The notes under the pieces are model-generated. The model was not told the DNA's origin, made no database searches, and saw nothing but the letters and a program-made list of their open reading frames with translations. Of a stretch of 64,000 bases of DNA, positions 54,057 to 63,446 are shown one piece after another. Each line of letters starts with the position of its first letter. Position 1 is the stretch's first letter. The position numbers were made by a program, and so were the translations under genes. Origin of the DNA: Sporosarcina ureae (GTDB taxonomy: Bacteria; Bacillota; Bacilli; Bacillales_A; Planococcaceae); NCBI RefSeq assembly GCF_002082015.1, contig NZ_CP015109.1, positions 334,134 to 398,133 on the forward strand. Reading direction: 5' to 3'.

Positions 54057-54144
54057 AGTTTCCACCTCATTTGTATATTTCGTATATCGAAATTATAACA
54101 CTATTTTGTCATGTAAGCCCATACATTTGTTTGTTCAGCTATTA

Positions 54145-54765
54145 TTACGTTCCTATGAACGGTAGCATTCGGTCTGCTGGACTATTCGGTTTAATGATCT
54201 CCTGTAAATCGAGCAAGGGAATCGGAAAATAAGGGAAGCCGGCCACATAAGGTGAAATTTCGTATAATTGGAAGTAGACCACGAGACTTGTGTCCGCGAT
54301 ATAGAAGTCCTGATCGGGTTTGATTTTAGTGAATGGTTCAATTATAGGTGTTTTCCATTGCTGGATATGGCGTCTAATATATTCCGATATTCGCTGCACA
54401 TAAGGACTACCCGGCTTGAACAGGTCTTGCAGATTGTATTGCCTTCCTGTCTTCGTATCAAACGTCAAAGATTTGACGTAAGTCATTCCATGCGCTCCCC
54501 CAGTGAACGAATAGACGATCAAGTTAATACTAAAAAGATCACGCTGATTATTTTTAATTTCATACGTGGCGACCATCTCGACAAGGCTTGGGTCATAGTA
54601 ATTATTATCCTCTAGCATTTTATTCATTTCTTTGAACAGTACTTGATTTAGCTTCTGTTGAACTTTTGGATCGCCCAGTTGCGTGATGACAGGATAAGAC
54701 ACATCCACTTTCGGCTTTCTATTTGATATGTGATACGTTTGAATAACAACAGGGTTTTTCATCAT
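54145..54765 (-). CDS. DUF3298-domain protein
   Basis: 206 aa from the ATG at 54765. The C-terminal 90 residues match DUF3298/RsiV-like domains (YSFTGGAHGMTYVKSLTFD, then LQDLFKPGSPYVQRISEYIR and YFQLYEISPYVAGFP). No signal peptide is visible from this start. Related domains bind lysozyme in RsiV; here the function is unknown. A longer in-frame start at 54855 lacks a ribosome site. Confidence 0.75.
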   Translation of the reverse strand: MMKNPVVIQTYHISNRKPKVDVSYPVITQLGDPKVQQKLNQVLFKEMNKMLEDNNYYDPSLVEMVATYEIKNNQRDLFSINLIVYSFTGGAHGMTYVKSLTFDTKTGRQYNLQDLFKPGSPYVQRISEYIRRHIQQWKTPIIEPFTKIKPDQDFYIADTSLVVYFQLYEISPYVAGFPYFPIPLLDLQEIIKPNSPADRMLPFIGT

Positions 54766-54881
54766 TTCATCCTTCCCAAGACATTTGTTTACTATATGCA
54801 AGGGACCGATAGAAAGTTTCTCGCTTTTTTTGGAGTCGTATGATAGGATAAACACTGACTGATATAAGGATGTGAAGTAAA

Positions 54882-55259
54882 ATGATCAATATTACATTAC
54901 CTAAACCGGACGTAACGATCGTCCGCAGAAAACAAGAAATGGGACCGGATGAAACGCCAATTAAGCCAATCTATGGTTTCATCGATTTTCATGAAATTCC
55001 ACGTGATAAAGGCGGCCTTTTGTTGTTCTTCAACCAAAGTGACGAATTGTTATTCGTAGGAAAAGCACGAAAATTACGTCCGCGTCTGAAAAAGCATTTT
55101 GACGATCAAGTGTCTCCATTACGCAATCACCGTGAGGAAGTAGCAAAGATTTCCGCTATCATTATCGATGATCCAATGGAACGTGAGATCTACGAAACAT
55201 ACGTAATCAACACACAGCAAGCTAAATATAACGTAGAAAAAGCATTTTTCAGAGACTGA
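54882..55259 (+). CDS. GIY-YIG-like nuclease domain protein
   Basis: 125 aa. It shows a GIY-YIG-like arrangement: KGGLLLFFNQSDELLFVGKA followed by KLRPRLKKHF and a catalytic-type Glu region EREIYETYVI. It is of the kind annotated as excision-repair endonuclease in Bacillales. The first Tyr positions of the canonical motif are substituted, so activity is open. The gene diverges from the DUF3298 gene. Confidence 0.65.
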   Translation: MINITLPKPDVTIVRRKQEMGPDETPIKPIYGFIDFHEIPRDKGGLLLFFNQSDELLFVGKARKLRPRLKKHFDDQVSPLRNHREEVAKISAIIIDDPMEREIYETYVINTQQAKYNVEKAFFRD

Positions 55260-55293
55260 GCTGTCTGCCCCCGCAGACGGCTTTTATTTTTGG

Positions 55294-55644
55294 TTAAACA
55301 CCATCTGCCTCTTTTGATAATTGGACATCTACCACATCTGCTACATGAATTCTTTCCGTTCCGAATGGATCACGCAGCACAATGGTCGTCGTCTGCAAGT
55401 CGAGCGCTTCGATCTCCCCTTGATGAAAGCGAACTTCTCCATCATGCCAAGTTTTAATCCATGTCTCATCACGTCTGCGCCAAGCTACTTCAAGCGTCTC
55501 TTGCATCGTTTGTAGCTCCCAATCGGTTAACTCGGGCCGTTCTATATACTCATCTTCCCGTTGCCAATCACGTAGTCTCTCGAGGTGTTCAGGCAGCATG
55601 AGCGACGTCCACTTCAATTTCCCTCTATCTCGGTTCCTTTCCAT
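55294..55644 (-). CDS. YolD-like family protein
   Basis: 116 aa from ATG 55644 (AAAGGGG upstream). N-terminal DRGKLKWTSLMLPEHLERLR is typical of YolD-like proteins, which usually sit beside UmuC-like polymerases; none is seen here. The C-terminal part is a small beta domain (VRFHQGEIEALDLQTTTIVL). The role is probably in DNA damage response by association only. Confidence 0.82.
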   Translation of the reverse strand: MERNRDRGKLKWTSLMLPEHLERLRDWQREDEYIERPELTDWELQTMQETLEVAWRRRDETWIKTWHDGEVRFHQGEIEALDLQTTTIVLRDPFGTERIHVADVVDVQLSKEADGV

Positions 55645-55713
55645 TCGATATTCCCCTTTTCCTAAGCGTATGTATGTTCGTAGTATACAGAACATACATT
55701 CGAAAATCAATGG

Positions 55714-55746
55714 TAAAAAAAGGCCATCGCTTGTAAAGCGATGGCC
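55714..55746 (-). terminator. Terminator of the chemoreceptor gene
   Basis: Minus-strand GGCCATCGCT / AGCGATGGCC then TTTTTTTACC. Confidence 0.88.
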
Positions 55747-55752
55747 AAGTGT

Positions 55753-57465
55753 TTATTTAGGTAATTCGAATGAACCGACAAACACTTCCAGTTCACGCGC
55801 CATTTGATTGGTCTGCGTAGAACGTTCTGAAATTTCTTCTATGCTCGCTGTCGTTTGCTCGGCAGCTGCCGCGATATTATTGGTCATGTCTTCAATATTT
55901 TGTACAGCGTGCGTCAAGTGCTCGATCAACTGTACCGCTTCCGTTGATTTCACGGCTTCCGACGTCATCAAGTTCGAGATGTTCTTGATTTCTTTGACCG
56001 TTTCTCCAACTGCTACAGAAATATTACTCAATGACTGAGACGTAAGCTGCACTGTTTCTGTACCTTTTGTGATGTGTTTCGTGTTTTCCGATGTGGAAGT
56101 AATAACTTGCTGGATCCGATCAGAAATATCCTTCACTAGCTTCTCTACTTCCAGTACTTCCTGATTTGATTGCTCAGCTAAGTTCCGTACTTCTTCCGCT
56201 ACTACCGCAAAGCCTTTACCGTGTTCACCTGCACGAGCCGCTTCAATAGAAGCATTCAGCGCGAGTAAATTGGTTTGAGCTGCGATTCCCGCGATGGAAC
56301 CTGTGATGTTTTGGATCTTCGTCGTAGATTCAACCAAGTTTTGGATTGTATCTCCAACTTCTTGTGATCCATTTCGAATTAATTCCATATCATGGCTAAT
56401 TTCTTCTGCGCGTTTTGCGCCTTCTAATGCAATCTTCATCGTTTCATTGGAGTTAACGAGCATTGAGTCAGCGCTTTGTTTCGTATTGTTCAAACCACTT
56501 GCTAATCCCGTGAGAATACTCGTTGCGTGCTCCGCAGTTGAGGTACCATCTGTAACAGCTGTGACGACTTCTTCGATATTGTGCGCAACCATCGTAATCG
56601 CTTCACGCATTTCAGAAAGCGATGCAGAAGTTTCCCCTGCGTTTTCGGATAAATGCTGCGATGTCGTATTCATCGTCGTGATCATGTCTTGTAGGTTCAC
56701 CGTCATACGATTCAGCGTACGAGCCAAGTCGCCCACTTCGTCTTGTGACTTCACTTCTGTCGGTTGAACCGCCAAGTTACCATCCGCAATTTGCTTCGCC
56801 TGCTCAATTAAACTCGTGATCGGCTTCGTTTTTCTGCGAATGAGGAATCCTGTTCCAATTGAAGCAAGTATCATAGGAATAATACTGATCAAGATTCCGT
56901 CGCGTACAACATCCCAAGTACGATGTTTAACGATATTGGCATCGAAATCAATTACGCTGACTGCGATGATTTCTTTACTCGCATCTTGATCTTCATGTAT
57001 TGGCGCATAACCTGAAAGCCGCTCCATACCGCCATACTCGTAAGGCTGAGAGTACGTTGAATGTCGATGTTCGAGTAGATCCGCAATCGCTTCTTCGTCT
57101 AAATGAAACTGGTCTCCCGGCTTAAATCCTTTTGCTTTCAGATTATCGTCGAGGGCAATAATTTTTCCATCCAAATCCAAAATATATTGTGTTTCAAATA
57201 TATTTTTATGTTCAGTCGTCCAATTTAGCGTCTTTCCAAGTTCATCTTGTGTTTCAACGTCACCAGCCATTGCCTTTTCCATATCACCAGGTCGAATCAA
57301 TCCCGTAGTAATATTGGCACAGCCGTACGCTTCAATTCCTGCCGCATCATACAGTTTGTCATAAGCAGTCTTATATGTAGCCAGTGATGTAATAGCCAAC
57401 ATCACCACCAGGATTCCAGCTATAATAGAACCTAGCTGAAATGTTAACGAATCTCTAACTTTCAT
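55753..57465 (-). CDS. Methyl-accepting chemotaxis protein
   Basis: About 570 aa. First membrane helix about 11-30, extracellular sensor domain of about 150 residues, second helix about 188-208, HAMP domain with the [20 protein letters not shown] start, and a cytoplasmic signalling bundle with the CheA/CheW-contact hairpin ([20 protein letters not shown], then [15 protein letters not shown]). Ligand unknown. Monocistronic with its own terminator. Confidence 0.95.
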   Translation of the reverse strand: MKVRDSLTFQLGSIIAGILVVMLAITSLATYKTAYDKLYDAAGIEAYGCANITTGLIRPGDMEKAMAGDVETQDELGKTLNWTTEHKNIFETQYILDLDGKIIALDDNLKAKGFKPGDQFHLDEEAIADLLEHRHSTYSQPYEYGGMERLSGYAPIHEDQDASKEIIAVSVIDFDANIVKHRTWDVVRDGILISIIPMILASIGTGFLIRRKTKPITSLIEQAKQIADGNLAVQPTEVKSQDEVGDLARTLNRMTVNLQDMITTMNTTSQHLSENAGETSASLSEMREAITMVAHNIEEVVTAVTDGTSTAEHATSILTGLASGLNNTKQSADSMLVNSNETMKIALEGAKRAEEISHDMELIRNGSQEVGDTIQNLVESTTKIQNITGSIAGIAAQTNLLALNASIEAARAGEHGKGFAVVAEEVRNLAEQSNQEVLEVEKLVKDISDRIQQVITSTSENTKHITKGTETVQLTSQSLSNISVAVGETVKEIKNISNLMTSEAVKSTEAVQLIEHLTHAVQNIEDMTNNIAAAAEQTTASIEEISERSTQTNQMARELEVFVGSFELPK

Positions 57466-57698
57466 CAAACCTTATGCCCACCCTTCATATTTGGTTTATC
57501 TAGTTCATTCGTTGTCTTTATCATACTCTATCAGTCTACAATTAAAAAGAAGAAAATGAAAAACTCTTTAATATTTAAATTATTATGTGAAATGTAGGTA
57601 TTATTATCGTGTCACAACGGGGTGATTTCATATATAATATTGTATGATGAATAGTATATAAACATAAAGTTTCTTAAAGGAACAGGAGGCGTTCATTT

Positions 57699-58124
57699 TT
57701 GAATGAAAAACAAACAATTTTTAATTTGGTACATTTAATGGATCAAGTGACGAATAAAATGCTGATCCGTTTCCAGCAAGAATCCAAGCTATCCCTAGGA
57801 ATCTCTCATATTCTTGTGTTGCTAGAGTTACATAACAAAGGTGAACAACGCCCTTCTGATTTGGCTGAGACATTAGGCTTCACGCCCGCTTCCTTGACGC
57901 ATTTGTCGTCAAAGCTCATTAAAAGTGAATTTATTACGTTACGTAATGATGAAGAAGACCGCCGAACAAAGTATTGGAAAATAACACCCCTAGGCATTGA
58001 TATTTTGGGCAAAGCGCAGAAATGTGGAATACAAGTGCGTTCGGAGTTCTTTAGTCACTTATCGGAGGCTGAACGAAATAGTTTAGTTCAAATTTACACT
58101 AAGTTAAATAACACATTCGTTTAA
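57699..58124 (+). CDS. MarR-family transcriptional regulator
   Basis: 141 aa. TTG start, AGGAGG about 9 nt upstream. Winged helix at about 30-100: RPSDLAETLGFTPASLTHLS, then LITLRNDEEDRRTKYWKITP (the D-x-R-D/R wing). It is a dimeric repressor of unknown target. A terminator follows. Confidence 0.9.
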   Translation: MNEKQTIFNLVHLMDQVTNKMLIRFQQESKLSLGISHILVLLELHNKGEQRPSDLAETLGFTPASLTHLSSKLIKSEFITLRNDEEDRRTKYWKITPLGIDILGKAQKCGIQVRSEFFSHLSEAERNSLVQIYTKLNNTFV

Positions 58125-58129
58125 GGAAA

Positions 58130-58158
58130 GCTGTTCCGTTATGGAGCAGCCTTTTTTA
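58130..58158 (+). terminator. Terminator of the MarR gene
   Basis: GCTGTTCC / GGAGCAGC with a short loop, then TTTTTT. It marks the left border of the 21-nt array. Confidence 0.82.
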
Positions 58159-58180
58159 TTGGTACGAGGCTTTGTGAATG

Positions 58181-58396
58181 CGCTCAATGGATATGCGTGA
58201 GCGCTCTATCGCGTGCGCTAGCTGCTCTATCTGCCATCGCGTCCGCTCATACTTCCCCTGCGAACGCTCTATCCCACACGCCAACCGCTCTATCAGCCAC
58301 CCCAGCCGCTCATACTTCCACCGCATACGCTCTATCCCACACGCCAACCGCTCTATCAACCAACCCAGCCGCTCATACTCCCCCTAACGCCCTATC
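58181..58396. repeat. 21-nt-period array with core CGCTC(T/A)(A/T)
   Basis: The core CGCTCTAT, CGCTCATA or CGCTCAAT (TGCTCTAT once) starts at 58181, 58202, 58223, 58244, 58265, 58286, 58307, 58328, 58349 and 58370, exactly 21 nt apart, plus a last unit at 58388 (18 nt). The intervening about 13 nt vary, though blocks such as CCCACACGCCAAC recur. The array fills the gap between two facing terminators (58130-58158 and 58405-58436). On the minus strand it would read as 7-residue IER-x(4) repeats, but no ribosome site is seen. Confidence 0.9.
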
Positions 58397-58404
58397 CCAC
58401 ACAC

Positions 58405-58436
58405 AAAAAAGGCTGCCCTATAAATCAGGACAGCCT
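58405..58436 (-). terminator. Terminator of the SDR gene
   Basis: Minus-strand GGCTGTCCT / AGGGCAGCC (58411-58436), then six T. It marks the right border of the 21-nt array. Confidence 0.85.
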
Positions 58437-58448
58437 TACATAATTATA

Positions 58449-59201
58449 TCATCGTAATTTAATAGACCCACCGTCTACCATTATGGTTTGACCCGTGATG
58501 TAAGAAGCGTCTTCGCTCGCTAGAAAAACTGCTGTGCGGCCGATATCTTTTTCTGGATCGCCCAAGCGGCCGAGTGGGTTTTTCGCAAGAATCGCTTGAT
58601 ACGATTCGGGATTCTTTTTTCCCCAATGCTCGATGCCAGGTGTTTTAGCAATTGGTGAAATCAGGTTACACGTAATGCCGTATTGGCCCCATTCATTTGC
58701 CGCTACTCTTGTGATCCCGCGAATGGCTTCTTTTGCCGCAGCGTATGAACCTTGATTCACATCACCATTTAATCCTGCGCCGGATGAGAAGTTGATCACG
58801 GTGCCTTTTGACTCTTTCAAGTGTGGCAGTGCAGCTTGCATCAAGTAAAGCGTTGGATAAAATCCTGTATTGAACGAAAGGTCTATGTCTTCTTGCGTCA
58901 TCTCTTCAATAGATTTCATACGTGAAGCATGAGCGTTATTTACTAAAATATCCAACCTTCCGAGCTTCGTTACGACTTGCTCGACAATAGAAGGTAATTC
59001 TGTTCGAGCAGTTAAATCCGCTTGAAGAAAAATCGATTGCGGAGAGATTTTCTGCAATTTTTCAATCGCTGCATCGCCTGCTTCTTTGTTTAAATCGACG
59101 ATCGCAACGATCGCACCTTCTTTCGCGAAGGCTGTAGCGATACCTAATCCGATGCCGCCAGCCCCACCCGTGATGATTGCAACTTTTTTGTCTAATTTCA
59201 T
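58449..59201 (-). CDS. Short-chain dehydrogenase/reductase
   Basis: 250 aa. Cofactor motif TGGAGGIGLGIA, NNAHASR in place of NNAG, catalytic Ser in INFSSGAG and Y-x(3)-K in SYAAAKEAI; the C-terminal GQTIMVDGG is complete. An acidic residue after strand 2 (AIVDLNKE) suggests NAD(H). Substrate unknown. ATG 59201 has AAGGAG 9-10 nt upstream. Confidence 0.92.
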   Translation of the reverse strand: MKLDKKVAIITGGAGGIGLGIATAFAKEGAIVAIVDLNKEAGDAAIEKLQKISPQSIFLQADLTARTELPSIVEQVVTKLGRLDILVNNAHASRMKSIEEMTQEDIDLSFNTGFYPTLYLMQAALPHLKESKGTVINFSSGAGLNGDVNQGSYAAAKEAIRGITRVAANEWGQYGITCNLISPIAKTPGIEHWGKKNPESYQAILAKNPLGRLGDPEKDIGRTAVFLASEDASYITGQTIMVDGGSIKLR

Positions 59202-59282
59202 ATGTACCATCTCCTTATTGATTATACTTTAATATTAAATCAAATTCGGTGTAAACTAATTACTCTTAACAACGCACATATC

Positions 59283-60281
59283 TTATATGAAAATTTCAAC
59301 TTGTGGAACTGCCGACGGTTTGCCGAATAAATAGCCTTGGAACAACTGATACCCATTCGCTTTCAACCACTCAAAATCTTCTACCGTCTCTATACCCTCT
59401 GCTAAAGGAATCGAATCCACCGCCAACGCTTTTTCAAGAAACTCTGCTGCGATATGTTGCTTAGCAAGATCAGTCGCGACACCTTGTACATACTTGATAT
59501 CGAGCTTCATGTAGTTCGGACGAAGGAATGAGAGGACTTCAACTGTGTTATAGCCTTCCCCGACATCATCAAGCGCATACTCGAATCCTTTTGAATGATA
59601 GTACTCCAAAATCGTTTTTAAATGGCCCATGTCTTCCACTTTTTCCGACTCCACAACTTCGAAAATCAAACGATATGGATCAATTTCCAATTCCTTCGCC
59701 AAATGAATCGTCGAGCGCAAGCAAAACTCCGGCGAATAGATAGCGGTTGGAATGAAATTAATAAATGCTTTTTGCGTAATCTGTTGTGCGTAGCGAACTG
59801 CCGTTAGACGACACACTCTGTCAAGAGCATATAATCTACCGCGCTCTTTTGCTGCGGAGAAAATTTCATTTGGATAAATCACTCTACCGTCTTGATGATA
59901 AAAGCGCGCAAGCAATTCATAGGCATAAATCTCGAGCTCGGGTGTAACAATAGGCTGATAATGGCTCGCCAATTGTTCGTTTTGAATGACTTGGTCAATC
60001 CATTGCATGTCGACTACTTGCATGACTTCCGAGAACGGCCGCCAGTCGGTTTGATCGAGACGAAACTGAATGGAATCTATTTCTACTGCATGATCGACGC
60101 AAAAGTCGTATAATTCTTTTATCCCTTGTTCTTTCACATGAAATGTATAACTTTCCTGGTTCACCAGCATCTCGGCTCGTTTCAAATGATCTTCTACTGA
60201 TTCGAACAATGCTGTTTGTTTACAATTTTCAAATGAGACTTCATAATCCATCTCACGGACAACACAACCTTTGCAAGGCAT
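59283..60281 (-). CDS. EAL-domain cyclic-di-GMP phosphodiesterase
   Basis: 332 aa. An N-terminal about 90-residue part opens with a CKGC pair. The EAL domain follows: YELLAR in place of EALLR, NFIPTAIY, FEVVESEKVED, YALDDVGEGY (DDFG loop), MKLDIKYV and LAEGIETVEDFEWLKANGY, then QGYLFGKP. Metal- and base-type residues are kept, so hydrolysis of c-di-GMP is likely. No GGDEF domain. GAAGGAG lies upstream of the ATG. Confidence 0.92.
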   Translation of the reverse strand: MPCKGCVVREMDYEVSFENCKQTALFESVEDHLKRAEMLVNQESYTFHVKEQGIKELYDFCVDHAVEIDSIQFRLDQTDWRPFSEVMQVVDMQWIDQVIQNEQLASHYQPIVTPELEIYAYELLARFYHQDGRVIYPNEIFSAAKERGRLYALDRVCRLTAVRYAQQITQKAFINFIPTAIYSPEFCLRSTIHLAKELEIDPYRLIFEVVESEKVEDMGHLKTILEYYHSKGFEYALDDVGEGYNTVEVLSFLRPNYMKLDIKYVQGVATDLAKQHIAAEFLEKALAVDSIPLAEGIETVEDFEWLKANGYQLFQGYLFGKPSAVPQVEIFI

Positions 60282-60498
60282 TTACTTCACTCCTTCAGCA
60301 TCTGATTTGAAAATCATATCATATTTCAGGTCCTTTTCTCATACAGGAGTATAGAAATATAGTTTTTCTAGTTAAATAGCACGCCAGGGTTTAGATTACT
60401 TTCATTTGTGGAATGACAAGGATATAGAACGTTTACTCGTTTCGACGGAAGTTAGACGTTCAAATTAGAAACGCACTTATTATGTGGAGGTGACTAGA

Positions 60499-60918
60499 TT
60501 GAAGGTGCTCTTGTATATTAGTGCCATAGTCGCCGTTGCGGCTTTAGTGGTTATCGCAATTGCTATTATTAAAACAGCCAAAGCGGTCAAAGAAGCAATG
60601 ACAGATGTAAAAGAAACGATGAAACGTGTGGAACTGAAAGTGGGCGGTATCACAGATAAAGCGGATCAGCTCATGACGCAGACAAACCAAATTGCGGATG
60701 ATGCGAATGCAAAACTGCAATCGGTTGACGGATTGGCGGCTTCAGCGAAAGAACTTCGCGAATCCACCCAGTACGTGCAAAACTCTATCGCTAAAATGGC
60801 AGATCAAGTATCAGCGCCTCCTGGCAAATACGCCAAGCTGATGGAGCAAACGACTGCATTGTCTGAAGTAGCGTCAAAAATGTTCTACAAGATGAAGCAG
60901 AATAACGGAGAGAGGTGA
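60499..60918 (+). CDS. DUF948 family protein (1 of 4)
   Basis: About 139 aa. TTG start 6 nt after GGAGGTG. One N-terminal membrane helix (LLYISAIVAVAALVVIAIAI), then a long coiled coil (KAVKEAMTDVKETMKRVELK and on). DUF948 proteins such as YtxG are general-stress or envelope-associated. It is followed by a second DUF948 gene 5 nt later. Confidence 0.82.
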   Translation: MKVLLYISAIVAVAALVVIAIAIIKTAKAVKEAMTDVKETMKRVELKVGGITDKADQLMTQTNQIADDANAKLQSVDGLAASAKELRESTQYVQNSIAKMADQVSAPPGKYAKLMEQTTALSEVASKMFYKMKQNNGER

Positions 60919-60923
60919 ACTTG

Positions 60924-61361
60924 ATGGATTGGGTACTAGGAATAGGCGTATTGCTCATCGGCATCGCGCTAATTATTGTCGCAATCGTGTTAATTAAACC
61001 ACTTGGAAAATTGACCGAAGTATTGGAAAGTGTCAAGAAGACGACCGATACCCTGCCGTCAACGGTAGCAGAAGTTACGGGTCAGACACAGCAAATTCTG
61101 CATACGACGAATGATACGATCAGTAATGTAAACAAACAGATTTATGAAGTGACACCGGTCTTCCAGATTGTCGGGGATGTTGGTGAGGCTTCACGCGAAG
61201 TAACGACTGCCGCACTCGATACGACGATTCGTTTTAAAGATCGTGTAGGGAATGCAGGCGAGTTTGTTCGCGAAAAAGAGTATAAAGGGTTATATGGAGT
61301 CGCTACGTTGGCATTTTATTTGATGCAGCAACGTAAAGAGCTGAAGAAGATGCGACCTTAA
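60924..61361 (+). CDS. DUF948 family protein (2 of 4)
   Basis: 145 aa. ATG 60924 with AGAGGTG upstream. Membrane helix about 3-28, then a coiled coil (LTEVLESVKKTTDTLPSTVA), the VTPVFQIVGDVGEASREV segment typical of DUF948, and a Lys-rich end. Co-transcribed with the preceding gene; a terminator follows. Confidence 0.88.
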   Translation: MDWVLGIGVLLIGIALIIVAIVLIKPLGKLTEVLESVKKTTDTLPSTVAEVTGQTQQILHTTNDTISNVNKQIYEVTPVFQIVGDVGEASREVTTAALDTTIRFKDRVGNAGEFVREKEYKGLYGVATLAFYLMQQRKELKKMRP

Positions 61362-61398
61362 GTGGAAGAGTTGTTCAGTCCTATATAAAACGTAAAGC

Positions 61399-61435
61399 AG
61401 ACCACTAATTCGCTACATGAATTAGTGGTCTTTTA
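61399..61435 (+). terminator. Terminator after the first DUF948 pair
   Basis: AGACCACTAATTC / GAATTAGTGGTCT, loop GCTACAT, then TTTTA. Confidence 0.88.
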
Positions 61436-61480
61436 TATGTCAATCGTTTGCGTTTCATCACCTATTCGAAGGAGATTTTC

Positions 61481-62056
61481 TTATTCACTTGAAGATAATT
61501 CATTGGTAAGCCCTTGATCTTCCTCATATTCAAATTTGCCGATTTTCCCTTTTTCTTTAGTGGAGAATAGAACGACTCCTGATACATCCGCTACTTTTCC
61601 ATCTTCACTGTCTTTTATATAACCGACAGTCGCAGTGAACGTATATCGATTGGAATACGCGCCATGTTGTTCGACAACTACTTCTTTTAAATCCAATTTA
61701 TAATCAGATGCGTCTGCCAAAGTAGGATAGACCAACCCCCATGTTTGTATAAATGAAGTAAGATAGTCTTCGGTAAAGTACTCTCCGTATATTTCCGCGA
61801 TATACTGATCAAACTCTAGATTTACTTCTTTGCCATCTACAACATGTGTATGATTTGGATCCTGAAGCAAATCCATCATCTTTTTGTCAGGTCTTTTAAA
61901 TTGGATTGTAAGGACCTTTTCAATAACAGCTACATTTGGATCTTCTGCCTCAGCTTTTGAACAAGCTGAAAATACCATGCCGGTAAGAAGTAACAATAAA
62001 ATTATAATGAAGATAAAGAGCTTCCTGCTGCCTACAGATTTTTGTACTAACTCCAT
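61481..62056 (-). CDS. Hypothetical lipoprotein, 191 aa
   Basis: A positively charged start, a long hydrophobic core (LFIFIIILLLLLTGMVF) and lipobox FSAC (Cys about 32). The mature part is an acidic alpha/beta domain with IAEIYGEYFTEDYL. GGAGGG precedes the ATG. It sits between the two DUF948 pairs, facing the first. Function unknown. Confidence 0.77.
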   Translation of the reverse strand: MELVQKSVGSRKLFIFIIILLLLLTGMVFSACSKAEAEDPNVAVIEKVLTIQFKRPDKKMMDLLQDPNHTHVVDGKEVNLEFDQYIAEIYGEYFTEDYLTSFIQTWGLVYPTLADASDYKLDLKEVVVEQHGAYSNRYTFTATVGYIKDSEDGKVADVSGVVLFSTKEKGKIGKFEYEEDQGLTNELSSSE

Positions 62057-62217
62057 ATTCTGCCCTCCGATTATTAGTAGTTAACGTCCAATATTATCGC
62101 ATGTAGTCTGAAGTTCGATTAAAAATTTTCCCATTTCACTTCGTATACGTAAATTCATTTGTTATAAGTTTACTATCCTTACTCACAAATTTAGTACTCA
62201 CTCCACCGCTCTTAATG

Positions 62218-62265
62218 CTAAAAAAGACTGAAGTTCAACCCGATTGGGATTGATCTTCAGTCTTT
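62218..62265 (-). terminator. Terminator after the second DUF948 pair
   Basis: AAAGACTGAAG / CTTCAGTCTTT on the minus strand followed by a T run. Confidence 0.85.
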
Positions 62266-62273
62266 GTCAGCAC

Positions 62274-62768
62274 TTAAAATGATGCATTTTCTGGTGCTGG
62301 TAACTTTTTTTGTGGAACACTCTGTTCTGCACGATCCTTAGCAGCGCTCACGGATTGCTTACGCTTCTTAAAGATGTAATAACCTAACATAGCTGAACCG
62401 TAGATGTTGCCTAGCTTCTTGTTTTGCTCTGATGTGTCTGTGTGGTCTCCTTTTTGTTGAACAGACGACGACACGTCCACTAATGAGGAAGACAACTGGT
62501 GTGTAGATTCTCCAAGATCGCCGATTACTTGGAACAATGGAGTCAGATTTTCAATTTTTGTATTGATATCTGCTAAAGATTCATTACTGTTTTTAATTAA
62601 ATTACCGGTTTCATCCAAAATGCCATCAAGTTGTTTCGGAAGCGCTCCTACCGTCTCATCGACGTCGTGCAGAATATTTCCAACTTGTTGTAATACCTTA
62701 GCGAAATAGATAGCTAAAATGACGAAGGCGATACCGATTAGTATGACGCCAATTCCAACGAGATCCAT
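62274..62768 (-). CDS. DUF948 family protein (3 of 4)
   Basis: 164 aa. ATG 62768 has GAGGG about 6 nt upstream. Membrane helix about 2-26, coiled coil (VGNILHDVDETVGALPKQLD), LTPLFQVIGDLGESTHQL segment, then a low-complexity polar tail rich in Gln, Ser and Lys. Downstream of, and co-directional with, the next DUF948 gene. Confidence 0.88.
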   Translation of the reverse strand: MDLVGIGVILIGIAFVILAIYFAKVLQQVGNILHDVDETVGALPKQLDGILDETGNLIKNSNESLADINTKIENLTPLFQVIGDLGESTHQLSSSLVDVSSSVQQKGDHTDTSEQNKKLGNIYGSAMLGYYIFKKRKQSVSAAKDRAEQSVPQKKLPAPENASF

Positions 62769-62787
62769 TCTCAACCCTCATTTCCTT

Positions 62788-63210
62788 TTACGTATTTTTT
62801 ACGCTCTTCTTACCGCGTTGCCATGAATCGTAAACTTGGGCACCAAACTCTCCGTATTGGATCGCTTGAACAAACTTTTCTGTTCCTGGAAGAGAACCAT
62901 CCTCTTCAAACTGTTTTGTCCGTTTGTTTACTTCTTCACTTAAGTACTGGCTGGATCGTCCAATATTTTCAATCGTAGAAAATAAAGGTGTCGTTGCCGC
63001 GAGTTTCACTTGAACATCTGTCGCCAGTTGTTCAGTCTCATTTAGAGTTCCATATAATTGCTCTATGCTTTGATCGAGCTCTGCCTCTACCCCTTTTACT
63101 GTTCCCATAACGGTTAGCAATAAGTTCGAAGACTTCGTTAGTAACAATGAAAGGTAGATGGCGACAATCAATACTGAGATTGCAATTAATAATAAACCAA
63201 TGTACGCCAT
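62788..63210 (-). CDS. DUF948 family protein (4 of 4)
   Basis: 140 aa. ATG 63210 follows GAGGAGG. Membrane helix about 2-24, coiled coil including VMGTVKGVEAELDQSIEQLY, TTPLFSTIENIGRSSQYL segment and a basic tail. First gene of the minus-strand pair. The two pairs face each other across the lipoprotein gene. Confidence 0.87.
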   Translation of the reverse strand: MAYIGLLLIAISVLIVAIYLSLLLTKSSNLLLTVMGTVKGVEAELDQSIEQLYGTLNETEQLATDVQVKLAATTPLFSTIENIGRSSQYLSEEVNKRTKQFEEDGSLPGTEKFVQAIQYGEFGAQVYDSWQRGKKSVKNT

Positions 63211-63404
63211 ACACACATCCTCCTCTCCAACAGACTAAATACACCTTATCATTCTATACCACTCTCAGTTTTTCTAAAACATTAATCACCCAAAGTTCTG
63301 TCATACGAGTGTAAAAGTTTACTTTTCATCTGTAGTGACTAGTTATGGAAACCAATGCGACTCACGGGTGTATTACTTAATAAGTAGAGTCTTCCATCTT
63401 CAAC

Positions 63405-63446
63405 AAAAAATCCTATGCCCCGTATGAGGGAACATAGGATTTTTTA
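63405..63446. terminator. Terminator of the zinc-finger micro-gene, possibly two-way
   Basis: AAAAAATCCTATG / CATAGGATTTTTT with a 14-nt loop. A and T runs lie on both sides. Confidence 0.85.

Noticed and set aside
58181..58396. CRISPR array
   Set aside because: Cores are only about 8-10 nt and variable parts 11-13 nt, far below CRISPR dimensions; cores vary and no cas gene is present.
58156..58457. Open frames over the 58.2-kb array on both strands as genes
   Set aside because: They exist only because a 21-nt period keeps a frame open; no ribosome site, and opposite-strand frames are equally long.
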